Shown here: positions 38,063-48,729 of the stretch, one piece after another | How positions within the stretch are numbered: position 1 is the first letter of the stretch | How the letters are laid out: every line of letters starts with the position of its first letter | From: Seminavis robusta | Lineage: Eukaryota; Bacillariophyta; Bacillariophyceae; Naviculales; Naviculaceae | Length of the DNA: 64,000 bases | Direction of reading: 5' to 3' | NCBI GenBank assembly: GCA_903772945.1 | Contig: CAICTM010000290.1 | Span: 16,256-80,255, forward strand | The notes under the pieces: generated by a model | What the model was told of the DNA's origin: nothing | The model's input: only the letters and a program-made list of their open reading frames with translations | Database searches by the model: none | Program-made: the position numbers and the translations under genes

Positions 38063-39328
38063 GTCGACACGCAATGTCAAAGGTTCTTGCAACTAAGTCG
38101 ATAGGTTTTCGGTGAGCTGCTATCCAACAGAACAAATTTAATTTATAGTTGGCGGAAGAGGAATGCAGCGAGGAATGGCACAGCGGCACACGTACGGGTA
38201 GTACCGGTAGTAGTAATAGCTAGTACCGGTACTAGCTAGTACTGCTGAGTAGTAGATTTACGAGCTGAGCTCAAGCTACCGGTATTAATATAAAAAATGA
38301 GTTTGTTCGCACCACTCACAATAAGTAAGTGTGTACACCAAAGACTGGTGATTGGCAATTGGCAGTTGCCGTACCTGGTACTTATTTAAAAGTCTGGAGT
38401 TTGTTTGCACAACTAACTCATAATAAGTAAGTGTAGAAGGTTGAAACACCAAAGACTACTGGTGAGGCGATGGCATGTCAGAGAACGGGTCTTTCGCAGG
38501 ACATTGTGTTCATGGATGTTGCTGTAGTCTACTTATTAGGATGGTAAACAGAAACGCGAGGGTCATCCATGTCCCGCAGCTTTAAAAAAACCCCTCTATA
38601 TAGTAGATCCATTATTAGACTATTAATAGTAGTCGTAGTCCTCTAATCCTATTTTTCACAGGTCATTCATCAACATGTCAAGATGATCGATAAACATCGA
38701 AAAGAGATGCCCATTGGTCACCAAACTTCTTCTTCGATTTTCTTTGGAAGCATGTCTTTCTGTGACTCTGAAGCCGGCCATTCTACAGTACACGTGTAGA
38801 ATGGCCTACTAGCTAGCTAGAAGCCTCACATTTTCGCTTCTTATTGACGTTTCAGCAACCCACCAACAGCAATTCTCAACAACGAGAGACCCATTCTTTG
38901 GACAAAAAACTTCTGGTCACCCAATGGTTTACAACATCACCGATTGATTCCGGAACAATTGATCCATTGCACTCTCCCAAGAAGATTTCGCCCAATCGGG
39001 AAGCAACAATGGCACCGATCAACTCTTCTTCTTCGGTCGGTGGATCCATCACTGCTTCCCTTTCATGGAGCCCACAACTCAACATTAAATTCAATCCTTT
39101 GTGCAACCGGAAGAACAGTATTCTACACTAGCTAGCTAGGTAGCTAGCTAGCTACATCTGTCGCTTGAGAGGTTTGGCTTGGTCTATTTTGATTTCGAGA
39201 TCCCGATCAGTTTGATTTCGAGATGGGGATCCGCAGAATTGTTTTGCTGCCTTGAAGTAAGTGCGAAGGAGGTTTCAAGGAAGCAGCCATCGTCTCCAAG
39301 ACTGACCGAAAGGAGGCTTTACAGATGT
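38063..39328. other. Intergenic region upstream of modular protein 3
   Basis: No convincing gene. Dense ACCGGTA and CTAG palindromes occur at 38,200-38,285, and long TAGC runs at 38,805-38,820 and 39,128-39,152. A block around 38,305-38,350 is loosely repeated at 38,395-38,460 (words AATAAGTAAGTGT and CACCAAAGACT). A 95-codon open frame at 38,844-39,131 (+) starts only at TTG and has no recognised domain. Confidence 0.45.
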
Positions 39329-39701
39329 TCATACTACCGTTAGCCACCAGGTAGTGGCACACTGGCCGAGATGAAGAATAAGGAAAGCTGCTTCTACAAG
39401 GAAAACCACAACTGCAGCAGCAATGCCATAATCACAGAACTTCTAGAAGGAGGAAAATCCAACTTCTTGAATAGGAAAACGGATTTACTCACTCTCACGG
39501 TGGAATTCAGAATGCAGGTTAAGGCGTAAGTTGCTTGTAGTACTGGCTAGCTTGCACTCCTTTGCAGCATCGAGCGTTGCCTCCAGCTTATCCACGTCAT
39601 ATCTAATCCTCTTGGCATGTTCCAAAATTTCACTGGAGTGTGCTTTGGGCGAATGATCAAGCTTCGGCCTCTTGCTCTTTGGGATTCGTACTGCTGCTCA
39701 T
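39329..39701 (-). CDS. Possible small two-exon gene with C-terminal hydrophobic segment
   Basis: The minus strand reads a coding-like stretch from about 39,690 to 39,499 (core text KLDHSPKAHSSEILEHAKR, then a Leu-rich amphipathic stretch ending LNLHSEFH). A GTGAGA/GTGAGT donor follows. A good acceptor (TTTTCCTTGTAG) ends at 39,394, and 39,393-39,329 then gives AAFLILHLGQCATTWW and a stop. An earlier acceptor ending at 39,443 would instead give a longer hydrophobic helix (AAAVVVFLVEAAFLILHL) but in the wrong phase. The ATG at 39,701 is one base out of frame with the core, so either an upstream exon or a one-base error is needed. The function is unknown. Confidence 0.3.
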
Positions 39702-40007
39702 GGCAACTGTTGCTTTCAAGCAATGAGGAGTGTGATGCTTGCGGTGAGTGTCCTCCTCTGTTGCTGCTCGTGCGGGGCTATTCTTTGATTACTAGTATCC
39801 TACTCAAAACCCCCGTTTACTAGTATCCTACTGGCTGCTTGACATGGTCCTCTGTGATGGAGGACAATAAAGGATGCAGTACAGTACGTACCGGTACTAA
39901 TAGCGTCGGCGGTGGCAATGGTGCACCATGTATTGCCTTCTTGGTGGCCGGTAAGCCAGGGTTACTCGGCATTTTGTCAGTTTTTGTGATTAAGTGATCT
40001 TATGTAA

Positions 40008-40029
40008 ATGTCTACACATGTGTAGACAT
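40008..40029. repeat. Perfect 22-nt palindrome
   Basis: The arms ATGTCTACACA and TGTGTAGACAT are exact reverse complements around the CATG centre. It sits at the left edge of a minisatellite made of the same GTAGACA word, so the array seems to grow from, or into, one palindrome arm. Confidence 0.9.
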
Positions 40030-40054
40030 AGTAGAAATAGAATTGTGCCTTTAG

Positions 40055-40270
40055 GAGCATTAGTAGACAAAGTGATCATTGTGAGACATTGGTAGACAAG
40101 TGAGACATTGGAACTTGGTAGACAGTGAGACTTTTTGTACTTTTTACTGACTGTGTAGACAAAGTGAAACATTGTAGACATTGTAGAAAATGTAGACATT
40201 GTGAACATTGGTAGACAAAGTGAGACATTGTGAGACATTGGTAGACAAGTGAGACATTGTGAGACATAAG
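40055..40270. repeat. GTAGACA / GTGAGACATT minisatellite
   Basis: A degenerate tandem array built from the words GGTAGACAA, GTGAGACATT and TGTAGACATTG, repeated about a dozen times. It has no consistent period and no coding potential; the open frames on the minus strand are repeat artefacts. Confidence 0.85.
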
Positions 40271-40459
40271 CCATTTTTTCTAAGGAGCATAGAACATTTA
40301 GGCAACTCTGTAATCAGATACAATAGCTTAAATAGACAGAATGCCGAGTAACCCAGGCACGAAGCTGCCTGGCTCGCTTTGAATTTCAAAATGAAGGTTA
40401 GCACAGGACCCAACGGTTTCGCTCAGGCTTTAAAAACTGCCACGACTGACTCGTTCTCG

Positions 40460-40735
40460 TTAAGAGGATTTAAGAGGATGTGAAGATTTAAGAGGATGTT
40501 TAAAAGAGGATGTTGAGTATTTAAGAGGATGTTTAAAAGAGGATGTTTATTTTTATTAAAAAGGGATGTTCATTCGTGATAAGAGGAAGTCCTATGGTGT
40601 TTCAAAGAAGGCTTAAGAGGATGTTTCGAAGCTTTAAGAGGTTGTTGTTAAGAGGCCGTTTATTTAAGAGGATGTTTAAGGTAATGTTGAAGATTTAAGA
40701 GGATGTTAAGAGGATGTTTTTAAGAGGATGTTGTC
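40460..40735. repeat. TTTAAGAGGATG minisatellite
   Basis: The word AAGAGGATG, usually within TTTAAGAGGATGTT, recurs about ten times with irregular spacing. Interruptions are AT-rich. No gene is visible. Confidence 0.85.
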
Positions 40736-41904
40736 AGTCGTGAACGTTTCAAGTTTTTTAGATCCTTAGCCAAAACCGTCAGACGTTCCTGTAAAGTCCG
40801 AAATTTCCGGTAAATTTTTTTACACCATGCATGGGGTAGTGGATTGGCTTGCCACGTACTGAGCCACTGTACAAATTGGCGTAGCTCGGACGTTTTTTGT
40901 TTTTCAGACATCTTCCAAATGGGAAAATTTTCATAGGCTCGGACGCCGAACCATCCCGTTATCTTCCAACAGCGGATTCCATTGCACGGCAACAAGGCAA
41001 CAAGCAAAACAACAAATAGCAACAGAGATGATAATTCACGGTACCTGGTATCAAGTATCGTAGAAACAGAAATGATACTGGTACCATGCTATAGCCATAC
41101 TCATAGTGAAGCGAGGCCAAACTAAGTCGGGATGAATACCACCAAGTCAATACAATGAAGAAGCCTGCATGAGGATCGCACGAATCTCCATGGGACGACA
41201 ATGGAGAAATCCATCTCGTCCCACCTTGTTTGAGCGTATTATGTTTGGCAAGAGAAGCTTCGAATCACGGATTGATTTAGTCAACAGGCACTCTTAGAGC
41301 AGTGCCCTCATGACATACTATCAAGAGCTTCTATCCAACTATGCATTATGAACAAATTGGAATTGAATATGGGAGGTGTGTAGATTCGAACGGACTCAAA
41401 TGAAACCCAGAGCAATGCTAGAACCAAAAACAACAACCAACCAACCAGATCTCCACAATATTGCACAAATCTGGTTTTTGCCTATAAGACAGCCATTCCA
41501 ATCCACTGTCACAAAAATCAAATGTACCACCAATGCACCAATTCAGAATGCAAACGCAATCAATAAAAACCCAAAGAAGATACCAGTGGCAAAGAAGATA
41601 TCAGTGGCACAAACAGATGTCGACCCACACCATCATCTAAGAAGCGCATTTTAGCCACCCAATTTACCAGTGTGCTTGTGCGTAATGGTCTTGTGCAAGA
41701 GCCTCTACAGTCCGATGCAGGTGCCTACTATTAACCCAGCTTTGCGTCAAATGATCTTGATGTTGCCTATAGATTCGTACGGTACATTGCGTCATAATAA
41801 GCAAGGCTACAACTAGTGTTTACGCAAATGCTTAACGAAAGTGCACGGAGAACAGAACATTCTTTACTATTGAGCAAGATTCTTATAGGTGCGCCTGCTT
41901 CAAC
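40736..41904. other. Intergenic region upstream of the multi-exon gene
   Basis: Mostly AT-rich. A 100-codon minus-strand frame at 41,022-40,720 has a coding-like core (SEKQKTSELRQFVQW, then a Lys/Arg-rich helix) but no recognised family. It may be a transposon or gene remnant. Nothing else was seen. Confidence 0.35.
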
Positions 41905-44900
41905 ATGCAAATGGGCACATTCTTTATGCACCAAGCCATCAACAGTTTTCGCAAATGGCATTCATTTTCCATATGTCCAAGCAAAAACTTTGGCCACCCC
42001 TCAAATCTTTTCCAGTTGCACAAAATAAACACGCACGATGGTCAAATTCAAGTGCCCGTACTGCTTACAAACGTGCAAGACCGACTGGGGTTTGAAGCAT
42101 CCCGCATTCGATTCAGACTCAGCAACAACGACATCAACAGAGAGACAAAGAAGGAGTTCATCGCCCTGAAGAACAGACTTCAAGAGAGCGCCAGTTCCCG
42201 GTGGAAGAGCGAAATAGTTGCCAGGGCAAGAAACAACGGTGTCCACAAGGCAGGCAGAAATAAAAACCTTGTTGACATGTTTGAAGACCTAGTCAGGTTG
42301 CTGACAATTGACTCTGACTTGGACATTGACAATGTTGTGAAATGCGGGAGCGTGGTCTACCCAATTCTCAACTCAAACAAGGAAAAGACGGTGAAAGAAA
42401 TTGTGGAAGCCCTCACAACCAAATTTGGTATTAGGTACCGAGACAACACTGCCGTTGGTGCAAGAGATGCAGTGTACCAGTTGGTTGTCAAGAACTCACT
42501 CCAGACCATTCGCAAGAACTTCAACAAGCCAACCAACAAGAAACTCAAGGATAAGCGCCTATACTTGAATGAGAACCAGATTGATGGGAGCTGCGAGCTT
42601 TTAGGCGGAAGGAGGGTGAGCAGCAACATTGCATTCTCATACCACAACATTGGGAATCTAGACAAAGCATGCAGTGTCCTAGCTGGCGTCAAAGGTAAAG
42701 TCGATATGGTCAAGAGAGCTTCAGAACGGGCATCAACTTGCGGTGCATCTAGAAGAGCATCAGTCAAGAGTGCAGATCTGCCTCCTCGAAGAGCTAAAAA
42801 TCAGAGGAAAACGCCCTCCACATCAGCTTTCTCTTCCAGTTCCTCTAACAGCAGCTCTTCTACCAAGATTTCTTTATCTAACCAGCATGAGGATCCGGAT
42901 ATTTGCTGTGCCGCTTCAAACGCAAGCACCATTTGCTCCGACACATCCCGCCATGAGAATTTGCAAGCTGCCCCGCCCACTCAAGAGATCATACCCCCCA
43001 GCAGTAATGATTTCTCCGAGTTCATGCCATTCACCGGTGATGTTGGAAACCCACCAAGGACATTTCAAATGAGTGATACAACCCTTCCGGAGCTTATTAC
43101 CGACGAAGAATGCATTGCCCTCGTGGAACAAGGCAATGTGGGCCTTGGTAATATACATGTTGCGTTTGCACGTTGATGTCTTTTGTTGACAGCCCCCATT
43201 CTAACCATGCTATGATCCTTCTCCCCTCCCAGTTCAGCGGCGTGTAGACCAGGATAAGTACACAGCCAGCCATAGGCAATGGGGACATGCACCAGAAGCA
43301 AACCAGTCAGTACCAGATCTTTTCTAGTACTACCTGTCCACCACCTCAGCAATTCCAGTCAAGCTTGTTCAGAGAGCAGGACCCTGCTCTGTTCAGATGT
43401 GACAGCTACATCAACCATCATGGAGGCCCTGGCCCGTCTGACAAGGTATGATATTTTGCTTTCCCCTTTCGTCTAATGACCAAAAATTACATTGCCTTTT
43501 TTTCGACAATGTAGGTGACCTTGGAAGAGATCAATAGTGGCATCAAAGCCATCAAAGATTCAGTGCTGACCCTTTCCAGTCGCTTGTCCACTGCAGAAAA
43601 GCAGATTGAATTCTTGCACAGTGACCAGAAGGGGACCAGAGGGCGAGTGCATACACTGGAAACAGACAAAGGGACAGACAGTCAGGCGCAAACACAGCAG
43701 CTCTTACAAGAAGCTGCCGCGTCGTCTCTTGTTTAGAGTGCAAAAGATGGGTCTTCTGCTACTTCAGACAAAAGTGTGAGTGCTCATGTATGTTTCTCTC
43801 CCCCATCATGAATCACTCTCTAACAAAACAGTTGTACATTACACAGCAGAAGGAGAAGAAGAAAAAGGCAGAAAAGGCAAAGGCTTCAGACAAAAGTGTG
43901 AGTGCTCATGTATGTTGCTCTCTCCCCCATCATGAATCACTCTCTAACAAAAACAAGTTGTACATTAGACAGGAGAAGGAGAAGAAGAAACAGACAGAAA
44001 AGGCAAATGGCAAACAAAAGACCAAGAATGTGAGTCTTCTTTTCCTTTCCTCATTACCCGAAAGTAATATTTACCCTTTTGGTTTTGTGCCTAACATATA
44101 TCGCCTTCTCTCTCTGCTTTTCTATTCCAGAAAAGGCTCAGTTCAGATAACCCGAGCAAAAAAGTAGCTACCAAGAAATCAAGGGTAAGTCAAAAATGGA
44201 TACTGTTCCAGCATCATAAGATGAGTTGTAGCTAAGACATCTTTTATTGTGTTATGCTATGCTTTCACCTTCTCAGAAAAACGAAGAAACCCAAGTGGAG
44301 GTAATGACACAGACAGCAGAGAAAAAAGCAGGAGTCCCTACTCTCGTCCCCTCACTTATTTTCTTTGCTACATGTTCATTCCAGGGCGCAGCAGGAGTCG
44401 ATGGAGGAGGAATTGTCGGTTGGCTCAGATGTAGAGATTGAAGACGAGTTCGGTTTGAAAGAGCAGTTTGTTAGCTTTGGGTACTACAGACACAAGAATG
44501 ATCACGTCAGCATTGAATCCCTCAGTGAGCTTACACAGCATGTTAACACTACAGAGGACCTCACCTTCAAACTCCCTTGGATTACATTCAAGAAACTCAG
44601 TGAGGTCAGCAAGCGTCCCAACAAGAAAGCCAAAGATTGCGTGGTAGGAGATGTTGCAAGTATGATCAGGGAGGGGAGCATTGATGTAATTAAATCTCTC
44701 CTAGGTTGGAAAGGAGACCATTTCAAGGAGGGTGATGCAGCTAATGAAGAGATTTGGAACTTTGCGTGTTCCCAGTTGACTGACCTTTTTGATGACACAC
44801 AAACTGTGGCCGACCTTGAAGCCGAAGGGGCAAGCGGACATTTCGAAAAAGATTGGCCGTCCTTGGTATTCGAAAGCACGTTCGATCTCTTCAAGGTCAT

Positions 44901-45024
44901 TGATACTAGCAGCCCCACCGTCTCCCTTGCAACAACGCTTCTTTTATTTGTGATACATGACTGGCCTAGCTCTTTTATTCATTCCAATCCTTCCCGCCAT
45001 CTCCATTCTACCCAAAAGCCCTAG
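41905..45024 (+). CDS. Unknown multi-exon gene with coiled-coil and lysine-rich exons
   Basis: I do not recognise the family. The main open frame is 41905-43176; its coding-like part starts near residue 45 (text IRFRLSNNDINRETKKEF) and has a Ser-rich tail. It can splice out at GTAATA (43,148). Coding resumes in 43,248-43,445 (Gln/Pro-rich), then an intron 43,446-43,514, then a coiled-coil exon from 43,515 (LEEINSGIKAIKDSVLTLSS). After an uncertain join come tiny phase-0 exons: 43,737-43,775, 43,847-43,897 (17 codons, KEKKKKAEKAKAS), 43,973-44,029 (19 codons), 44,131-44,184 and 44,277-44,300. A last exon runs from 44,392 to the stop at 45,024 and is acidic at first, then globular-looking (MEEELSVGSDVEIEDEF). 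The tail introns are 71-101 bp with GT...AG ends. The joins at 43,148-43,248 and 43,640-43,737 are not resolved, so part may be decayed. Confidence 0.5.
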
Positions 45025-45489
45025 AAAACCAAGGTATTTACCCCACTATTGACCCTTAAATATTACCCAACCTACGATTCTTTCCACAAATAGTAGTAAA
45101 ATTCCCGTAGAATCCTCTAATTTTCCCCCAACCCCCCTAAACTTCTCTTTTTGCAACGTTTTATAGATGTGTGAATGAAAGCACGACTCTTTTGGGCAGT
45201 TATTTCATTCCAGTTCCTTGTGGAGTTGAACTGACAGGATTTTTTCGAAGTAAACAGGGGCACGTCATCACTGTGACTCGTGCTTTGAAATATGCCAGTG
45301 TTGGTGTGGACTGAGTAATCTTAATCGAATAGGTTCGAATTCGATTTGATTTAGAGTGTGGGTAAATGTATTCCTCACATCATAATGGGGTCGTTTTAGA
45401 GTCTGGGTTAATGAGACAGTTAATGGGGTCTCGTTTTGCAGGAGATACTTTAGGGCTTAGGTCCAAATGTGCCGTGGCATTAAATGTAA
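45025..45489. other. Short intergenic stretch
   Basis: AT-rich, no gene seen. A GGTTCGAATTCGATT word at 45,331 recalls a tRNA T-loop, but no cloverleaf can be drawn around it. Confidence 0.45.
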
Positions 45490-47762
45490 ATGATGTCATC
45501 GCAGCTTTGAGATTTCAAAATAGAGCCTGCTATTTATTTGCTGCTAGTTTCGTCACGCTGCCTGTGTATCCATCTCTTAGTAATGTGTCAAGCTGCAAAC
45601 GATAATTGCTCCAGAAATCCTTCTGCCAAACAATGAATCGACTCTGCGACCATTCTGTGCAGTTTTCAGGTGCTTTGGCAGAAAAAAAGTCATCTGCCAG
45701 AGACAAACAACCCTCCTGGCAGAAAAAAAAACACCTCCCGGCAGAAAAAAACACCTCCCGGCAGAAAACCAGCCGGGCTTTCGGAACTGCAGAGTTCGAG
45801 GGCTTCTGCAGAGTGCACCCAGCCTGCTTCAGGAAAAAAAATGTTTCTGCGGACTCAAAAAGGGCGTTTCTGCAGAGTTTTCATTCCCAGTGTAGTAGAT
45901 TGTAAAGTACGTCACTTCCCAACCTCTGAGCACCGGTTGCCTAATTGGAACCTTGGACTTGGTTCGGAAGGAGAGGTTGGGATGTGCTTCCCGAACGAGA
46001 CCTGAGGTCTCAGTTTTCAGAATTACCTACAATTGGCTTCTTAGATGTGGGACAGTATGGTTTTTCCACGGGACATGATGGCACCTTGATGGAAGAGGCC
46101 ACTGATGGGGCCATGATCCGTGCGGATGTAGGCAGCAGCTGTGGCCAGCTGTATGATGTCATCGCAGCCTTGAGATTTCAAAAAGAGACTGGCTATTAAT
46201 TGCTGCTAGTTTATCAAAGCCTGACGTTACAATGACTATATTACCCAGTCTTCCCACAAAGAGTAATCCGTAATATTTCACCCAACGCTTCACGTTAATT
46301 GTAATAAACGACCCTGTTTCTCCTATTGACTGCGTGTTCAGTAAACAATCCTCTCGAATGTTTGGCGTTCTGTTCACCATTTGTAGTGGGTATGTCGACA
46401 CATATGGGTTCTTAATCTGTTGGGAATGGGTTTTCGGAGGAATTAGGGCTATAACCGCTAAGCAAATGCATCGGCCTTGTTCTAACTGCTATTTTGCCAT
46501 TGACCTGCCTGATCCATCTCTAAGTAATGTGTACAAGCTGCAAACGATAATATCTCCAGAAAATCCTTCTGCCAAACAATGAATCGACTCTGCGAGCCAT
46601 TCTTGCAGTTTTCAGGTGCTTTTGGAACAGAAAAAAAGTCATCTGCCAGAGAACAAACACCCTCCGCTGAGAAGAAAAAAACACCTCCCCGACAGAAAAA
46701 AACACCTCCCGGCATGAAAAAGCCATGCCGGCTTTTGGAACTGCAGAGTTCGAGGGCTTCTGCAGAGTGCAAGCCAGCCTGCTTCAGAAAAAAGTGTTTC
46801 TGGGACTCAAAAAGGGGCTTTCTGCAGATTTTTATTCCCAGTGTAGTAGATTGTAAAGTACAGTCACTTCCCAAACCTGGTGCACCGGTTGCACTAATTG
46901 GAACCTTGGACTTGGTTCGGAAGGAGGGGTTGGGATGTGCTTCCCAAACGATACCTGAGGTCTTCGTTTTCGGAATTACCTACCAATTGCGCTTCTTAGA
47001 GTGGGACAATGGTTTTCCACGGACATGATGGCACCTTGATGGACAGACCACTGATGGGGCCATATCCGTGAGGATGTAGGCAGAGCTGTGGCCAGCTATG
47101 ATGTCATCGCAGCCTTGAGATTTCAAAAAGAGACTGGCTATTTATTTGCTGCTAGTTTCGTCACGCCTGCCTGGTATCCATCTCTAAGTAATTGTCAAGC
47201 TGCAAACGATAATTGCTCCAGAAAATCCTTCTGCCAAACAATGAATCGACTCTGCGAGCCATTCTGTGCAGTTTTCAGGTGCTTTTGGCAGAAAAAAAGT
47301 CATCTGCCAGAGACAAACACCCTCCTGGCAGAAAAAAACACACCTCCCGGCAGAAAAAAACACCTCCCGGCAGAAAAAGCCATGCCGGCTTTCGGAACTG
47401 CAGAGTTCGAGGGCTTCTGCAGAGTGCACGCCAGCCTGCTTCAGGAAAAAAGTGTTTCTGTGGACTCAAAAAGGGCGTTTCTGCAGAGTTTTTCATTCCC
47501 AGTGTAGTAGATTGTAAAGTACGTCACTTCCCAACCTGGAGCACCGGTTGCCTAATTGGAACCTTGGACTTGGTTCGGAAGGGGAGGTTGGGATGTGCTT
47601 CCCAAACGAGACCTGAGGTCTCGTTTTCAGAATTACCTACAATTGCGCTTCTTAGATGTGGGGACAGGATGGTTTTTCCACGGGACATGATGGCACCTTG
47701 ATGGAAGAGGCCACTGATGGGGCCATGATCCGTGAGGATGTAGGCAGCAGCTGTGGCCAGCT
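45490..47762. repeat. Threefold tandem array joined to a retroelement fragment
   Basis: Three units begin with ATGATGTCATCGCAGC at 45,490, 46,153 and 47,098. Units 1 and 3 are about 664 bp. Unit 2 is about 945 bp because of an insert of about 285 bp (roughly 46,214-46,500). Each unit has a left part of about 460 bp with internal words CCTCCCGGCAGAAAA and TTTCTGCAGAG, and a right part of about 200 bp matching the protease end of element A. The third unit runs on directly into element A, so the array arose by duplicating the junction between the element and its flank. Confidence 0.85.
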
Positions 47763-48108
47763 GTAAGTTTTGAACAGTGTGATCATCGATTCCACTGAGA
47801 TCGATGTATCTACCATATAGGTGTACAACACGGACATCCTTTCCAAGGATGCATCCGTTCGCTCCCCGGTCCATGAGGGCTTTCCACTGTAGCTTAGACC
47901 AGGAGTGATTGGATACGTTGTACATTACAGAACATGGTGTGCTATCAGACTCCTTGAACGACATGTCGAGCACTTGGACTTGCCGTTGCATGCCCTTATC
48001 GGCGGAAGGTAGCCCCAATTGTGGGGGGCATGCTACCCCGCTGACATGGGCTGTGCTTGAGTTTCTCGGGCTGTACCTGTGCAGCACATACACAGGTTGC
48101 CCTACCAA
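47524..48108 (-). CDS. Element A aspartic protease domain (DRGAN type), truncated
   Basis: The frame contains ALMDRGANGCILGKDVRVV at about 47,880-47,815, followed by DLSGIDDHTVQNLQLATA and GPISGLFHQGAIMSRGKT. This matches the layout of the retropepsin of CoDi-like diatom copia elements: a catalytic Asp, a conserved GIDxH block, then a GKT block. The usual D-T/S-G triad reads D-R-G here. From memory, DRGAN occurs widely in this family, so it may be a lineage feature rather than damage. The C-terminal end (from about 47,760 down) is repeated in the tandem array. Confidence 0.7.
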   Translation of the reverse strand: MVGQPVYVLHRYSPRNSSTAHVSGVACPPQLGLPSADKGMQRQVQVLDMSFKESDSTPCSVMYNVSNHSWSKLQWKALMDRGANGCILGKDVRVVHLYGRYIDLSGIDDHTVQNLQLATAAAYILTDHGPISGLFHQGAIMSRGKTILSPHLRSAIVGNSENETSGLVWEAHPNLPFRTKSKVPIRQPVLQVGK

Positions 48109-48725
48109 AAATCCGACTCTGGTTCCGGTCCTGGGCGTCGAGGCTTGTCGGGGGCTTGAGCAGAGGACCAGTAGGCAGCTAGTTTGGACTCAACATCGTC
48201 GTCTAGCTTGGTGAAGGCATGGGTGTTGACAAGGTGCCCACTCTGGGAGAAGGACACGGTGTGGCCCTGTCGATTCCCCTTGCTGGGGGACATCATCCTT
48301 CTGACGTCGCCTGGGTGCTGGTCATTCTTGGCTGCCTGTGGAGCAGAGTGGCTGGGAGAGGGTGTAGGTTTGGCTGGGGTTGCCTTACCTACAGTACTAG
48401 TGTTGTTGGCCTCCATGGTTGATACCGATGCGGTGTCCCCGACTGCTGGGTCGGCTTCACTCTCATGTTCAACCATGTCAGTAACATTTGCCTGACGTTT
48501 GGCCGCCTGTGGGGACGGGGATGACATCAGGACTTTCTTGTCAGCATCATCAAATTGGTGCCAGATTCGGCGGGCAGGGAAGGACAGCTGGCTCCAATGA
48601 CTGTCTGGAAGCCTGGCTAATGGGTCCCTTTCCACGGCAAAGGCCTGCAATGAATGGTGCTCCTCATCTTCCTCTTCGTCACCTCCAACATCAGTCATGT
48701 GGGCCCTTCTTGTGTTGGGTGTCAC
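48102..48725 (-). CDS. Element A gag-pro linker region
   Basis: An open frame of about 207 codons following gag. It carries the motif LPDSHWSQLSFPARRIW, also present in element B as LPDYVWSQLSSNGRQIW. This is a conserved segment between capsid and protease in diatom copia elements as I recall them. The rest is Ser/Pro/Lys-rich. It overlaps the protease frame slightly at its end. Confidence 0.65.
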   Translation of the reverse strand: MTPNTRRAHMTDVGGDEEEDEEHHSLQAFAVERDPLARLPDSHWSQLSFPARRIWHQFDDADKKVLMSSPSPQAAKRQANVTDMVEHESEADPAVGDTASVSTMEANNTSTVGKATPAKPTPSPSHSAPQAAKNDQHPGDVRRMMSPSKGNRQGHTVSFSQSGHLVNTHAFTKLDDDVESKLAAYWSSAQAPDKPRRPGPEPESDFW

Positions 48726-48729
48726 TTTG

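Noticed and set aside
38844-39131. 95-codon plus-strand frame with an acceptor-like TTTCAG at its start
   Set aside because: No ATG, no partner exon and no recognised domain; too weak to call.
40055-40735. CRISPR-like array
   Set aside because: The repeats are short, degenerate and irregularly spaced without unique spacers; the genome is eukaryotic.
43310-43327. Ultra-short intron (18 nt, GT...AG) in the multi-exon gene
   Set aside because: Removing it does not connect to the downstream reading frame, and diatom introns are not known to be this short. A similar 16-nt candidate at 43,721-43,736 also fails by phase.
45331-45345. tRNA-like T-loop word GGTTCGAATTCGATT
   Set aside because: No acceptor, D or anticodon stems can be formed around it.
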